Below, piece by piece: positions 1 to 6,314 of a DNA stretch of 21,646 bases. The stretch is from JAQVEM01 sp964556165 (GTDB lineage: Bacteria; Actinomycetota; Humimicrobiia; Humimicrobiales; Humimicrobiaceae), in NCBI GenBank assembly GCA_964556165.1, contig CAZKVH010000022.1, forward strand, positions 1 to 21,646, given 5' to 3'. A program made the position numbers and the translations under genes. Positions within the stretch are counted from its first letter, which is position 1; every line of letters begins with the position of its first letter. The notes beneath the pieces were generated by a model. That model ran no database searches and was not told the origin of the DNA. It saw only the letters and a list, made by a program, of their open reading frames with translations.

Positions 1-17
1 AAAACCATTTTTTAGAT

Positions 18-43
18 AAAAAAAACCGGCATTATAGCCGGTT
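18..43 (-). terminator. Rho-independent terminator
   Basis: On the minus strand a perfect 7-bp stem (AACCGGC / GCCGGTT, positions 43-37 and 30-24) closes a 6-nt loop and runs directly into eight T residues (25-18). This is a strong intrinsic terminator for leftward transcription. It lies about 360 bases beyond the end of the DUF89 gene. It more probably ends the short transcript that starts near position 142, or attenuates a gene beyond the left edge. Confidence 0.82.
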
Positions 44-142
44 GCACTACTGACTCCTTACATTCCAAGTGCCCAAATAATAGAATGTAAATCTAAGTCT
101 CTATCAAAAAAATAAATTATCAAATAATCTTTATATAAATGT
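18..142 (-). ncRNA. Candidate small RNA or attenuated leader with pseudoknot
   Basis: No known family is recognised. Seen in the sequence: a promoter with an exact TTGACA lies just upstream, and a strong terminator ends the roughly 125-nt region. Between them is an 8-bp perfect hairpin (TTACATTC 90-83 with GAATGTAA 65-58, 17-nt loop). The loop carries GCACT (72-68), which is complementary to AGTGC (48-44) just 3' of the hairpin, so an H-type pseudoknot can form. A Shine-Dalgarno-like AAGGAG (59-54) precedes a GTG (47-45) that opens an 11-codon frame running through the terminator hairpin to a TAA at 14-12. It could be a free-standing sRNA, or a riboswitch or leader-peptide attenuator of a gene left of the window. 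The architecture is clear, the function is unknown, and expression is not shown. Confidence 0.45.
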
Positions 143-148
143 GATAAT

Positions 149-177
149 AAAATAACAAAATGTAATATAAATGTCAA
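149..177 (-). promoter_or_regulatory. Sigma-A type promoter of the left-edge RNA
   Basis: On the minus strand the -35 is exactly TTGACA (177-172). A 17-nt spacer follows, then TATTTT (154-149, four of six consensus bases). Transcription would start near 142 and run left into the hairpin/terminator region. The perfect -35 and ideal spacing outweigh the mediocre -10. Confidence 0.5.
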
Positions 178-403
178 GTTAAATTTATAAATAATAAAAA
201 AATTTATTTTTTAATACTTCTTATTATTTATTTATATATAAAGAGTGCAATTAATTTGAGTATAAATTAATTAAAAATTATCTTATCTAACTTAAATTAT
301 AATTTTAGATCGAGTTAATATCAGGCAGAAATATCTGGAGTCATAAAGAAAAATCAAAGACAGTAGGAGTGATTATCCTTAAGCTATGATGGAAGAAATT
401 TTT
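178..403. other. AT-rich non-coding stretch, nothing recognised
   Basis: This stretch lies between the left-edge RNA promoter and the stop of the DUF89 gene. It is extremely AT-rich with short A/T palindromes of the kind expected by chance at this composition. No gene, tRNA or convincing terminator was found on either strand. A plus-strand AGGAG followed by ATGATG near 386 opens only about 33 codons antisense to the DUF89 gene and is not considered real. Confidence 0.5.
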
Positions 404-1267
404 TTATGTCTTCTTATTATATATAACAATATCCTCAACCTCATAATTTTCCCTGAAGGTCTCAAGAATTACGGGGCACTTTATCTTTAAAAGAAAAAAT
501 ATATTTTTATCTTCGTCACATAATGCTTCATAATTACCCTGTCCCTTACAAATAATAAGGTCAGTTTTCTCGTATTCTTTTTTAAATTCTCCCGAACAGA
601 ATGGAAGAATAGCAGCAGGCATATCAAGCCCTGTTGTTATCACCTTTACATGACTCATCATACCAACCATTCTGGCATCCTCAATCGTAGAGTCATTTAA
701 TGCAGGTCCCCCTCTTACCACATAAGTTATTTTCCCTCGTGGCAGATATTCTATAAAAATCTTATCAAGTACTATCTCACCCGCATTATCACCAATAAAT
801 AAAATTTTTCTTGCTATATCTATGTTCTTCTTAAGCAAGCTTACTTTATCACCATCAAGTTTCTGTGATAAAGATTTTTTTATTGAATCCATAAGAGTTT
901 CTTCACTTAAAGAACCGCCGGGTCCAAAATCAATAATATTACCTGCGAGCGATATCCTTAAGCCTGTCTCAAATGGATCACCTGAATTTTTTATTATTTT
1001 CTTTAAACTATCCTCAAGCTCGAGAACAACCCTGTTATATTTCTTTTTTACCTCATTATAAGGGTCGGCTGCCGGTAATATCTTTCTCATAATTTTTTTA
1101 ATCTCTGCCTGTAGAACAAACCCATAATTTTGCGTATCAAACCTTGTAGCCACAACCAGAGCTTCCCTTAAAAGTTTTTCATGTATTTTCCTATCATCCG
1201 TAGCCATCTTTGCAGCATCAAGTGCCTGTCTTATATAACAGGGGACACATTCAAGATGTAACTTCAT
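404..1267 (-). CDS. DUF89 / ARMT1-like metal-dependent phosphatase
   Basis: This 287-aa protein belongs to the DUF89 (ARMT1-like) family in its short prokaryotic form. Family members are metal-dependent phosphatases thought to remove phosphate from damaged or reactive metabolites; the substrate here is unknown. Visible motifs are a CxxC at residues 7-10, AGNIIDFG at 108-115, GDNAGE at 159-164 (metal-binding Asp and Asn), RGGPALND at 185-192 and KGQGNYE at 241-247. These match the family's active-site signatures in order, and the length is normal. The ATG at 1267 is preceded by GAGAGGTC at a good distance. It stands alone, 91 bases downstream of the methyltransferase gene. A possible own promoter with an overlapping inverted repeat is noted separately. 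The family is confident; the cellular role is not. Confidence 0.88.
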   Translation of the reverse strand: MKLHLECVPCYIRQALDAAKMATDDRKIHEKLLREALVVATRFDTQNYGFVLQAEIKKIMRKILPAADPYNEVKKKYNRVVLELEDSLKKIIKNSGDPFETGLRISLAGNIIDFGPGGSLSEETLMDSIKKSLSQKLDGDKVSLLKKNIDIARKILFIGDNAGEIVLDKIFIEYLPRGKITYVVRGGPALNDSTIEDARMVGMMSHVKVITTGLDMPAAILPFCSGEFKKEYEKTDLIICKGQGNYEALCDEDKNIFFLLKIKCPVILETFRENYEVEDIVIYNKKT

Positions 1268-1289
1268 ATCTTTGACCTCTCAGGTAGGT

Positions 1290-1332
1290 TAATATTTTTG
1301 TAAATATTATATATTTAAAGAAGTTTAAACAA
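1290..1332 (-). promoter_or_regulatory. Possible promoter and operator-like inverted repeat
   Basis: On the minus strand TTGTTT (1332-1327) and a perfect TATAAT (1311-1306) are separated by only 15 nt, which is short. A perfect 8-bp inverted repeat, TAATATTT / AAATATTA with a 4-nt spacer, occupies 1290-1309 and overlaps the -10 and the expected start point. It could be an operator for the DUF89 gene, but at this base composition it could also be chance. Confidence 0.28.
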
Positions 1333-1358
1333 TTTATAACTGACAAGAAAATGTCGCT

Positions 1359-1988
1359 TTATTTCCGCGCTTTTACAGCAACGAAAGAACCCTCGCCATA
1401 CCCGGGTTTTACTTCCTGTACCTCATCAATTTTATCAAGGGTATTAAAAATTGTTTGCCTGAACTCAAAATTTTTAAAACCTGTCTCACGTAATAATCCG
1501 GTAACTTCCCCTACAGAAAAAAATTCTGCTATCTTATAAAAATCACTTTCTTCTTTGTGCTCCAGGTATATTTTTCCGACTTTACTGTCTTTATCAACAA
1601 AGCCGATTATAAAGAAACCGCCCGGCTCAAGAATCCTGTATACCTCTGAAAAAGACTTCCTTATATTATCAAGGAAACAGATTGTAGTTACCATTAAAAC
1701 TAAATCGAAACTACAGCTTTTATAAGGGAGAGCCTCGGCTACACCATCCAGTACTTTTATGCCCTTATCCTCTGCTATTTTTCTCATTCCAGATGATGGT
1801 TCCAGGCCGTATTCTATGCCGAGAGGTCCGGCAAATCTACCGCTTCCCACGCCTATTTCAACTCCACTCTTAAAATCAGGCATAATATCTCTTATAGAGT
1901 TAATTTCGGATTGATATGCATGCTCGTTTTTACAAAACCAGTCCTCGTATCTTTCCGAATATCTTTCAAAAGGTTCAGTTTTGGGCAT
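1359..1988 (-). CDS. Class I SAM-dependent methyltransferase
   Basis: This is a predicted SAM-dependent methyltransferase of the Methyltransf_11 type, about 209 aa; its substrate is unknown. Counting from the chosen start, VEIGVGSG at 43-50 is the glycine-rich SAM-binding motif I. LEPSSGM near 62 is motif II, and VAEALPY followed by SFDLVLM around 83-99 covers the next conserved strands. The start is taken as the ATG at 1988 rather than an in-frame GTG at 2006. This ATG overlaps the TGA stop of the upstream J-domain gene (TGATG) and has GGGGAG just upstream inside that gene's last codons, which is classic translational coupling. The two proteins are therefore probably made together. Neighbour context suggests a link to the J protein but no pathway. 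Confidence 0.85.
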   Translation of the reverse strand: MPKTEPFERYSERYEDWFCKNEHAYQSEINSIRDIMPDFKSGVEIGVGSGRFAGPLGIEYGLEPSSGMRKIAEDKGIKVLDGVAEALPYKSCSFDLVLMVTTICFLDNIRKSFSEVYRILEPGGFFIIGFVDKDSKVGKIYLEHKEESDFYKIAEFFSVGEVTGLLRETGFKNFEFRQTIFNTLDKIDEVQEVKPGYGEGSFVAVKARK

Positions 1989-2314
1989 CAGTCTATATCT
2001 CCCCACCAGCCATCATAAAATCTCTTAAGGTGCTGCTTTACGTATTCTCCCTCTTCAACTTCTCTGGTTTTGGAAGCTTCAAAAGAAATAGGATATTTTA
2101 TGCAGTAGCTTATAAGAATTTCATATGAATTATTTATCTCCTTGATCTTCTCTTCATACTCTTTTTTCTTTGAACTGTTATTATGCCTATCCGGATGATA
2201 CCTCATGGACATTTCCCTGTACTTATTCTTAATCTCCTGCATGCTCGTAGTTTTTTCTAACTCCAGTAACTTCCTTGCTTTATCTATCTCTTCAAAACTT
2301 ATTAATTTTTTCAT
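1988..2314 (-). CDS. Small J-domain protein (DnaJ-like co-chaperone)
   Basis: This 108-aa protein is essentially a lone J-domain. Helices resembling J-domain helices II and III surround the invariant HPD at residues 40-42, within the run KYREMSMRYHPDRHN. J-domains stimulate the ATPase of Hsp70/DnaK. The Gly/Phe region, zinc fingers and C-terminal substrate domains of true DnaJ are absent, so this is a specialised type III J-protein rather than the general chaperone. The short C-terminal tail ends in an aromatic and acidic stretch (FYDGWWGDID). It is the first gene of a two-gene unit and its stop overlaps the methyltransferase start. A probable promoter lies at 2400-2428. The Shine-Dalgarno sequence is weak. 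The client protein is unknown; the coupled methyltransferase is the obvious candidate. Confidence 0.87.
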   Translation of the reverse strand: MKKLISFEEIDKARKLLELEKTTSMQEIKNKYREMSMRYHPDRHNNSSKKKEYEEKIKEINNSYEILISYCIKYPISFEASKTREVEEGEYVKQHLKRFYDGWWGDID

Positions 2315-2399
2315 TGTATTTCTGCTTAATATATTTTAAAAAAATATTATCTGTAATTTAAAAAACAAATTTTGTTTAGATTTAAATACCAGGAATTTA

Positions 2400-2428
2400 A
2401 TTAAAAATTTAAAAAACATTTCTGACAA
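2400..2428 (-). promoter_or_regulatory. Probable promoter of the J-domain/methyltransferase unit
   Basis: On the minus strand TTGTCA (2428-2423) and TTTAAT (2405-2400), each five of six consensus bases, are separated by exactly 17 nt. The start point would be near 2393, leaving a leader of about 80 nt. A 13-base perfect palindrome (ATATCT C AGATAT, 2450-2462) lies just upstream and could bind a regulator, though no match to a known operator is recognised. Confidence 0.45.
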
Positions 2429-2496
2429 TTCAAACCATAAATAAATATCATATCTCAGATATATTCCAGATGATTTTACATTTAATGCCAGGATGC

Positions 2497-3840
2497 TTAA
2501 TTCATTAACTTTGTAACAGCAATCTCTGCTGCATTGCTAAACTGATAAGCAATTGGTGACGCAGTTAGAGCAGGATGCGTCCCTATCTGGAAAGTAGCTA
2601 TGCTGCTTGCCCTCATTCTCTCATGAATGCAACCACTGATTAAATTTACCAGTTCTCCTCCTGATTTTGCCCCTATTAGTTCACCGCCTAGCAATATACC
2701 CGAGCCTTTCCCAAATATCAAACTTACCTTTAGGTTGCTGCTCTCAGGCATGCATCCGGGATGACAATTTGGAGCCTCTGAAGTTCCAACTACCACATCA
2801 TAACCATTCTTCTCAGCTTCAGCTACGGACATCCCTGCTCTTGAGAAAGTAGTTCCACCGATAAGAGTTGAAAAAGCTCCAATTACTCCCTCATTAACTC
2901 TATTAATTTTATATAAATTAGCTCCTGCTATTCTTGCTTCATTAGCCGCTATGGATGCAAGCATCAAATTAGAGGGCCTTTTGTCAAAGAAAGAAAATTT
3001 TTCACAACAATCACCGCATGAAAAAATATCCTCTTCGCTTGTCTGCATATACCTGTTAACTTCAATTGCTCCCCTCTGGTTGACTTTTATTCCCGACTCC
3101 TGGGCAACTTTTGAATTAGCCCTGGCTCCTATTCCAATAAGTACAACATCAGCTTCTATAGTTTGCCCGCTTCCTAATTTAACACCCTTTGCTGTTTCAT
3201 CCCCGACAATAGCCTCTACTTTCTCATTGGTAAGTACCCTTATACCATTTTTCTTCATCAATTCTTCTGCATAAGAGCATAACATCTCATCAAATGTTGC
3301 CATCAGGCAATGAGGCAACATTTCTACAATAGAAATATTTATATCCCTATTTTTACGGCATTCATCAGCAAATTCCATTCCTATAAAGCCACCGCCAATA
3401 ATAACCATATTCTTTGATTTATTTATTTTTTCCTGCAGAGATGTAAGGTAGCCTATATCCTTTTTAATCACAAAGGTATTTTCTTTCCCGGCTCCCTCAA
3501 TAGGCGGTACCATTGGCTCCGAGCCAGTTGCTATTATTAATTTGTCATACTTTACGTCTTCACTCCCCTCAATTTTGAGAATCTTTTTATCTGTTTCTAT
3601 TCTTTTTGCTTCTCCCAGCATAAGGTCTATATTGTTACTTGCAAGTGGCCCATCAGGCATTATATCTTTCTCAGGTGAGCCCAGCGTTCCATAAATATAA
3701 GGAATACCACATGGAACCAGAACCTTCTCTTCCTTACGGACCATTAAGATTTTCCTGTCAGCATTAAACCTTCTTGCTGTGATGGCAGCCATTAGTCCGG
3801 CCGCACTCCCCCCTATTATTACGATATCGTAGTCTTTAAT
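2497..3840 (-). CDS. FAD-dependent NAD(P)H oxidase/CoA-disulfide reductase-type oxidoreductase
   Basis: This is a pyridine nucleotide-disulfide oxidoreductase of the NADH oxidase/CoA-disulfide reductase subgroup, about 447 aa. With the extended start, GGSAAG at residues 10-15 binds FAD, and Cys44 (in VPCGIPY) sits where CoA-disulfide reductases carry their single redox cysteine. IIATGS lies at 102-107 and GGGFIGME at 149-156 is the NAD(P)H site. SCGDC near 274-278 is the second FAD motif, and a dimerisation domain fills the C-terminal 110 residues. The first ATG in frame (3792) would delete the FAD motif. The frame stays open to an ATT at 3840-3838 with GGGAGG six bases upstream, and an in-frame TGA precedes it. 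ATT is therefore the apparent start, unless there is a base error. A strong promoter lies at 3888-3916. Substrate (CoA disulfide, polysulfide or O2) cannot be decided. Confidence 0.88.
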   Translation of the reverse strand: MKDYDIVIIGGSAAGLMAAITARRFNADRKILMVRKEEKVLVPCGIPYIYGTLGSPEKDIMPDGPLASNNIDLMLGEAKRIETDKKILKIEGSEDVKYDKLIIATGSEPMVPPIEGAGKENTFVIKKDIGYLTSLQEKINKSKNMVIIGGGFIGMEFADECRKNRDINISIVEMLPHCLMATFDEMLCSYAEELMKKNGIRVLTNEKVEAIVGDETAKGVKLGSGQTIEADVVLIGIGARANSKVAQESGIKVNQRGAIEVNRYMQTSEEDIFSCGDCCEKFSFFDKRPSNLMLASIAANEARIAGANLYKINRVNEGVIGAFSTLIGGTTFSRAGMSVAEAEKNGYDVVVGTSEAPNCHPGCMPESSNLKVSLIFGKGSGILLGGELIGAKSGGELVNLISGCIHERMRASSIATFQIGTHPALTASPIAYQFSNAAEIAVTKLMN

Positions 3841-3887
3841 TTTTAACCTCCCAACTCATTAATTAATAACATTAACAAATCCGGCTA

Positions 3888-3916
3888 ATTATAATATAAT
3901 ATCGCCTGCGTGTAAA
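3888..3916 (-). promoter_or_regulatory. Strong promoter of the FAD oxidoreductase gene
   Basis: On the minus strand TTTACA (3916-3911, five of six bases) and a perfect TATAAT (3893-3888) are separated by exactly 17 nt. Transcription would start near 3881, about 40 nt before the ATT start, with the GGGAGG ribosome site in between. The rest of the divergent 3841-4036 gap shows no equally good plus-strand promoter for the DUF1638 gene. Confidence 0.62.
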
Positions 3917-4036
3917 ATTCCAAATTTCTATCTATTTCCGGTCAAAAGCAGCGAAAATAAAACAATTAGAAAGATACATTATAAGACTATTAGAAGAATG
4001 GGTAGTTTAAATTTGAGAGATTAATGAATAATTAAA

Positions 4037-4678
4037 ATGAAAGAAAAGTCTTTTAAAAACTATGTAATTGTCTCCTGTGGGACATTATATCCCGAGCTAA
4101 ATTACCTTAGAAAAAATAATTTCCTGGATGCCATGGAAATTTTCTATACAAGACCTGGCAGGCATGAAGTACCATTGGAGCTTGAAAGCCAGTTAATAGA
4201 TAAAATAAACCTTGCTAAAAAAATCTCAGAAAATATTATAGTCGTCTACGGGGGCAGGTACTGCTACACTAATGTAAAAGAGCCAGACAAATCCATTGAT
4301 GACATAATAAAAAAACAGGGCAAAAATATCAGCAGGATAAACGCCGATTACTGCGTAGATATGTTAGTTAGTAAAGCAGAAAGGGACAAAATAACAGATA
4401 CTATAGCAAAAGGAGAAAAGATATTATGGCTTACTCCAGGGTGGATAATATACAGAGAAGATGTATTTCAGGGTTGCGACAGAGTGAGGGCAAATGAAAG
4501 TTTCCCAAAGCATAAAGGTGGAGCTGTCTTGCTTGATGGTATAGGGTTCTGGGAAGAATACGTCAGAGAATACCCGGAAAAAATCCTGGAACTCTCTGAC
4601 TGGATGGGTATTGAAATCCGCCCTTATGAAATTTCCCTTGAACGCTTTAAAAATCTTCTGTTAGAAAAGGTAAAATAG
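4037..4678 (+). CDS. DUF1638 family protein
   Basis: This 213-aa protein looks like the DUF1638 family, which has no established function. Recognisable features are SCGTLYPEL near residues 13-21, VVYGGRYCYTN around 69-79, NADYCVDML around 102-110 and WLTPGWIIYREDVFQGCD at 131-148. Cysteines 14, 76, 106 and 147 are spread through these conserved segments and could bind a metal; that is inference. No signal peptide or membrane span is seen, so it should be cytosolic. The ATG at 4037 is used because an in-frame TGA lies four codons upstream; the ribosome site is weak (GAGAGA about 20 bases away). It is followed after 2 bases by the trmO-like gene, so the two form a short plus-strand operon running against the surrounding genes. 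Confidence 0.72.
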   Translation: MKEKSFKNYVIVSCGTLYPELNYLRKNNFLDAMEIFYTRPGRHEVPLELESQLIDKINLAKKISENIIVVYGGRYCYTNVKEPDKSIDDIIKKQGKNISRINADYCVDMLVSKAERDKITDTIAKGEKILWLTPGWIIYREDVFQGCDRVRANESFPKHKGGAVLLDGIGFWEEYVREYPEKILELSDWMGIEIRPYEISLERFKNLLLEKVK

Positions 4679-4680
4679 AG

Positions 4681-5496
4681 TTGATATTGAATCCAAGCAA
4701 TAAAAATTATAAAAGAGCATCTGAATTTGATATAAACAAAATAGAATTATTAATATCTAAACTGCTGGATCAAAACAATGAATATATCAGAAAAAACAAA
4801 ATTTTGTTTGATAAGATAAAAAAAATCAGCAATAGAGAGGTAGCGAATGAGCTTAAGATAGCCATAAAACTATCAGAAGAAGTAAACAGACAGATAGAAT
4901 CAGCAAACAAAAAAATAAGAGAAGTCCATCTTTCGCAAAATCAAAATACATTCACAAAAGAAAAAACCGGTTTAGAATCGGTGCAAAAAGAAGAGGAATA
5001 TAAAATAGAAAGTTTTAACTTTAAAAAGATCGGTATCATCAGAACTCCTTATATCAATGATGCGCCATATCAACCTGTAAATGAAGACAGGGGAATTTTC
5101 TACATAGAAGTTGACCCTAAATATAAAGAAGGCCTTAACAAGCTTTCAAAATTTAACTATATATATGTAATATACTATATACACCTGATAAAAAAGAAAT
5201 TATCAATGACTTTATCTACACCATGGACTAATAATATAAGAGTAGGCGTATTTGCAAGCAGGTCGCCAGTTCGCCCGAATCTTATTGGGCTTAGCGTTGT
5301 TCGTATAAAAAAAATTAAAAAGAACAGGATTTTTACATCAGGTTTGGATGTATTTGATGGGACACCACTAATTGACTTAAAACCATACGTAAAGGACCTT
5401 GATTCCAAACCGGATGCTAACTATGGCTGGATAGCAGATATAGATGATTATGAACACCTGCTTTTACACATCAAAGGAATTCCTCATAATTATTGA
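4681..5496 (+). CDS. trmO: TrmO/TsaA-type tRNA methyltransferase with N-terminal coiled coil
   Basis: The C-terminal part (about residues 113-271) is a TsaA/TrmO domain, the SAM-dependent enzyme that N6-methylates t6A at position 37 of certain tRNAs. Diagnostic motifs are IGIIRTPY at 117-124, GVFASRSPVRPNLIGLS at 189-205 and GLDVFDGTPLIDLKPY at 221-236. The first 110 residues are not part of that fold: charged, lysine- and glutamate-rich and predicted by eye to be helical or coiled coil (roughly 15-85), then a polar linker. Many archaeal and bacterial TsaA proteins consist of the domain alone, so this is an added N-terminus of unknown role, perhaps for dimerisation or partner binding. The TTG at 4681 follows AAAGG by 10 bases; a second TTG is two codons later. 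It directly follows DUF1638 and has no clear terminator before the convergent gene. Confidence 0.85.
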   Translation: MILNPSNKNYKRASEFDINKIELLISKLLDQNNEYIRKNKILFDKIKKISNREVANELKIAIKLSEEVNRQIESANKKIREVHLSQNQNTFTKEKTGLESVQKEEEYKIESFNFKKIGIIRTPYINDAPYQPVNEDRGIFYIEVDPKYKEGLNKLSKFNYIYVIYYIHLIKKKLSMTLSTPWTNNIRVGVFASRSPVRPNLIGLSVVRIKKIKKNRIFTSGLDVFDGTPLIDLKPYVKDLDSKPDANYGWIADIDDYEHLLLHIKGIPHNY

Positions 5497-5581
5497 AATC
5501 TACAGTCAATAATTTATCCAGCCTCTTTAACGGCATTTCATTGAAAAATCTTTAATTATACAGATTAGCTTATATTTTGCT

Positions 5582-6295
5582 TTATATATCCAGTACCAGA
5601 CCTACTTTTATAGAAATAAAATTATCTTTATATAATTCTTTAAAAACCATTTCGGCATCATCCCCTGTGCAATGAGTGGGACCAACGCTCTTTACTCCTA
5701 GTTTTATAAACTCTTCTGCCGTAGATCTTATTTCTTCAATCTTTTTATCAAGCAGGTGAAATCCGCCAAAAACCATGTTTACTTCCATCCCTGGAAAGTT
5801 TTCTCTAACCTTATTTATAATTTTTACAATACCCGGATGAGAACAGCCCGTAATTATTGTTAGCTTTTCACCTTTTTTTATAACCACTGCCTGCTCGCCA
5901 ATATATTTTCTTTTATACTCCCCTGCTATTTCTCCGGTTATAAAAATATCCTTTTCAATTTCAGTAAATCCATCTACCTCTATGAGCTCCCCTTTTAATT
6001 TCCTGACTTTCTTCTTAAACCCCTCGCTAAAACCAGGGCACGCATAAACCTTAAGTCCTTCCTTATTTTTTAAAAGGTTCCACAGGCCCCCTGTATGGTC
6101 CCAGTGGTCATGAGAAATCACCACTGTATTTATTCTCTCCATATCCACCTGTAATTTTTTCATATTACCTAAAAGCCAGCGCCCGCTTTCCCCTGTATCA
6201 AATATTATCCTATCGTCAATTAATAATGATAATCCCCATCCAACACGCAGGTTCCTGGCTATCGAATCTTTGTCATAAAGAATTTGCACTTTCAT
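5582..6295 (-). CDS. COG1237-type metallo-beta-lactamase fold protein
   Basis: This 237-aa protein has the metallo-beta-lactamase fold of the COG1237 group, whose archaeal members include the enzyme proposed to make the ribofuranosyl-aminobenzene pterin intermediate of methanopterin. Metal ligands are visible: SHDHWDHTGG at 61-70, GCSHPG at 150-155, GGFHL at 177-181 and PTHCTG at 206-211. An Asp lies in IIFDTG near 30-35. It is probably a cytosolic hydrolase or phosphotransfer-type enzyme; the substrate cannot be read from sequence. The ATG is preceded by AAAGGAT at ideal spacing. It is the last gene of the long operon, 19 bases after the DUF2099 gene. Its presence beside a methanogenesis-marker protein makes a pterin or C1-related role attractive but unproven. 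Confidence 0.85.
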   Translation of the reverse strand: MKVQILYDKDSIARNLRVGWGLSLLIDDRIIFDTGESGRWLLGNMKKLQVDMERINTVVISHDHWDHTGGLWNLLKNKEGLKVYACPGFSEGFKKKVRKLKGELIEVDGFTEIEKDIFITGEIAGEYKRKYIGEQAVVIKKGEKLTIITGCSHPGIVKIINKVRENFPGMEVNMVFGGFHLLDKKIEEIRSTAEEFIKLGVKSVGPTHCTGDDAEMVFKELYKDNFISIKVGLVLDI

Positions 6296-6314
6296 TTTTT
6301 TATCCTTTATAAAT

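Noticed and set aside
44..60. Resemblance of plus-strand CTGACTCCTTAC to the 3' end of the fluoride riboswitch
   Set aside because: The required 5' stem and pseudoknot partner are absent upstream, and the terminator and promoter place the transcript on the opposite strand.
386..488. Plus-strand AGGAG followed by ATGATG near the DUF89 stop
   Set aside because: The frame is only about 33 codons, overlaps the end of the DUF89 gene antisense and shows no protein-like pattern.
822..1061. Plus-strand open frame opposite the DUF89 gene
   Set aside because: It is serine- and phenylalanine-rich, fully antisense to a recognised protein, with no ribosome site or family resemblance.
5497..5581. Terminator between the convergent trmO and metallo-beta-lactamase genes
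   Set aside because: Only a 5-bp A/T-rich AATCT/AGATT stem with a short T run was found, too weak to call.
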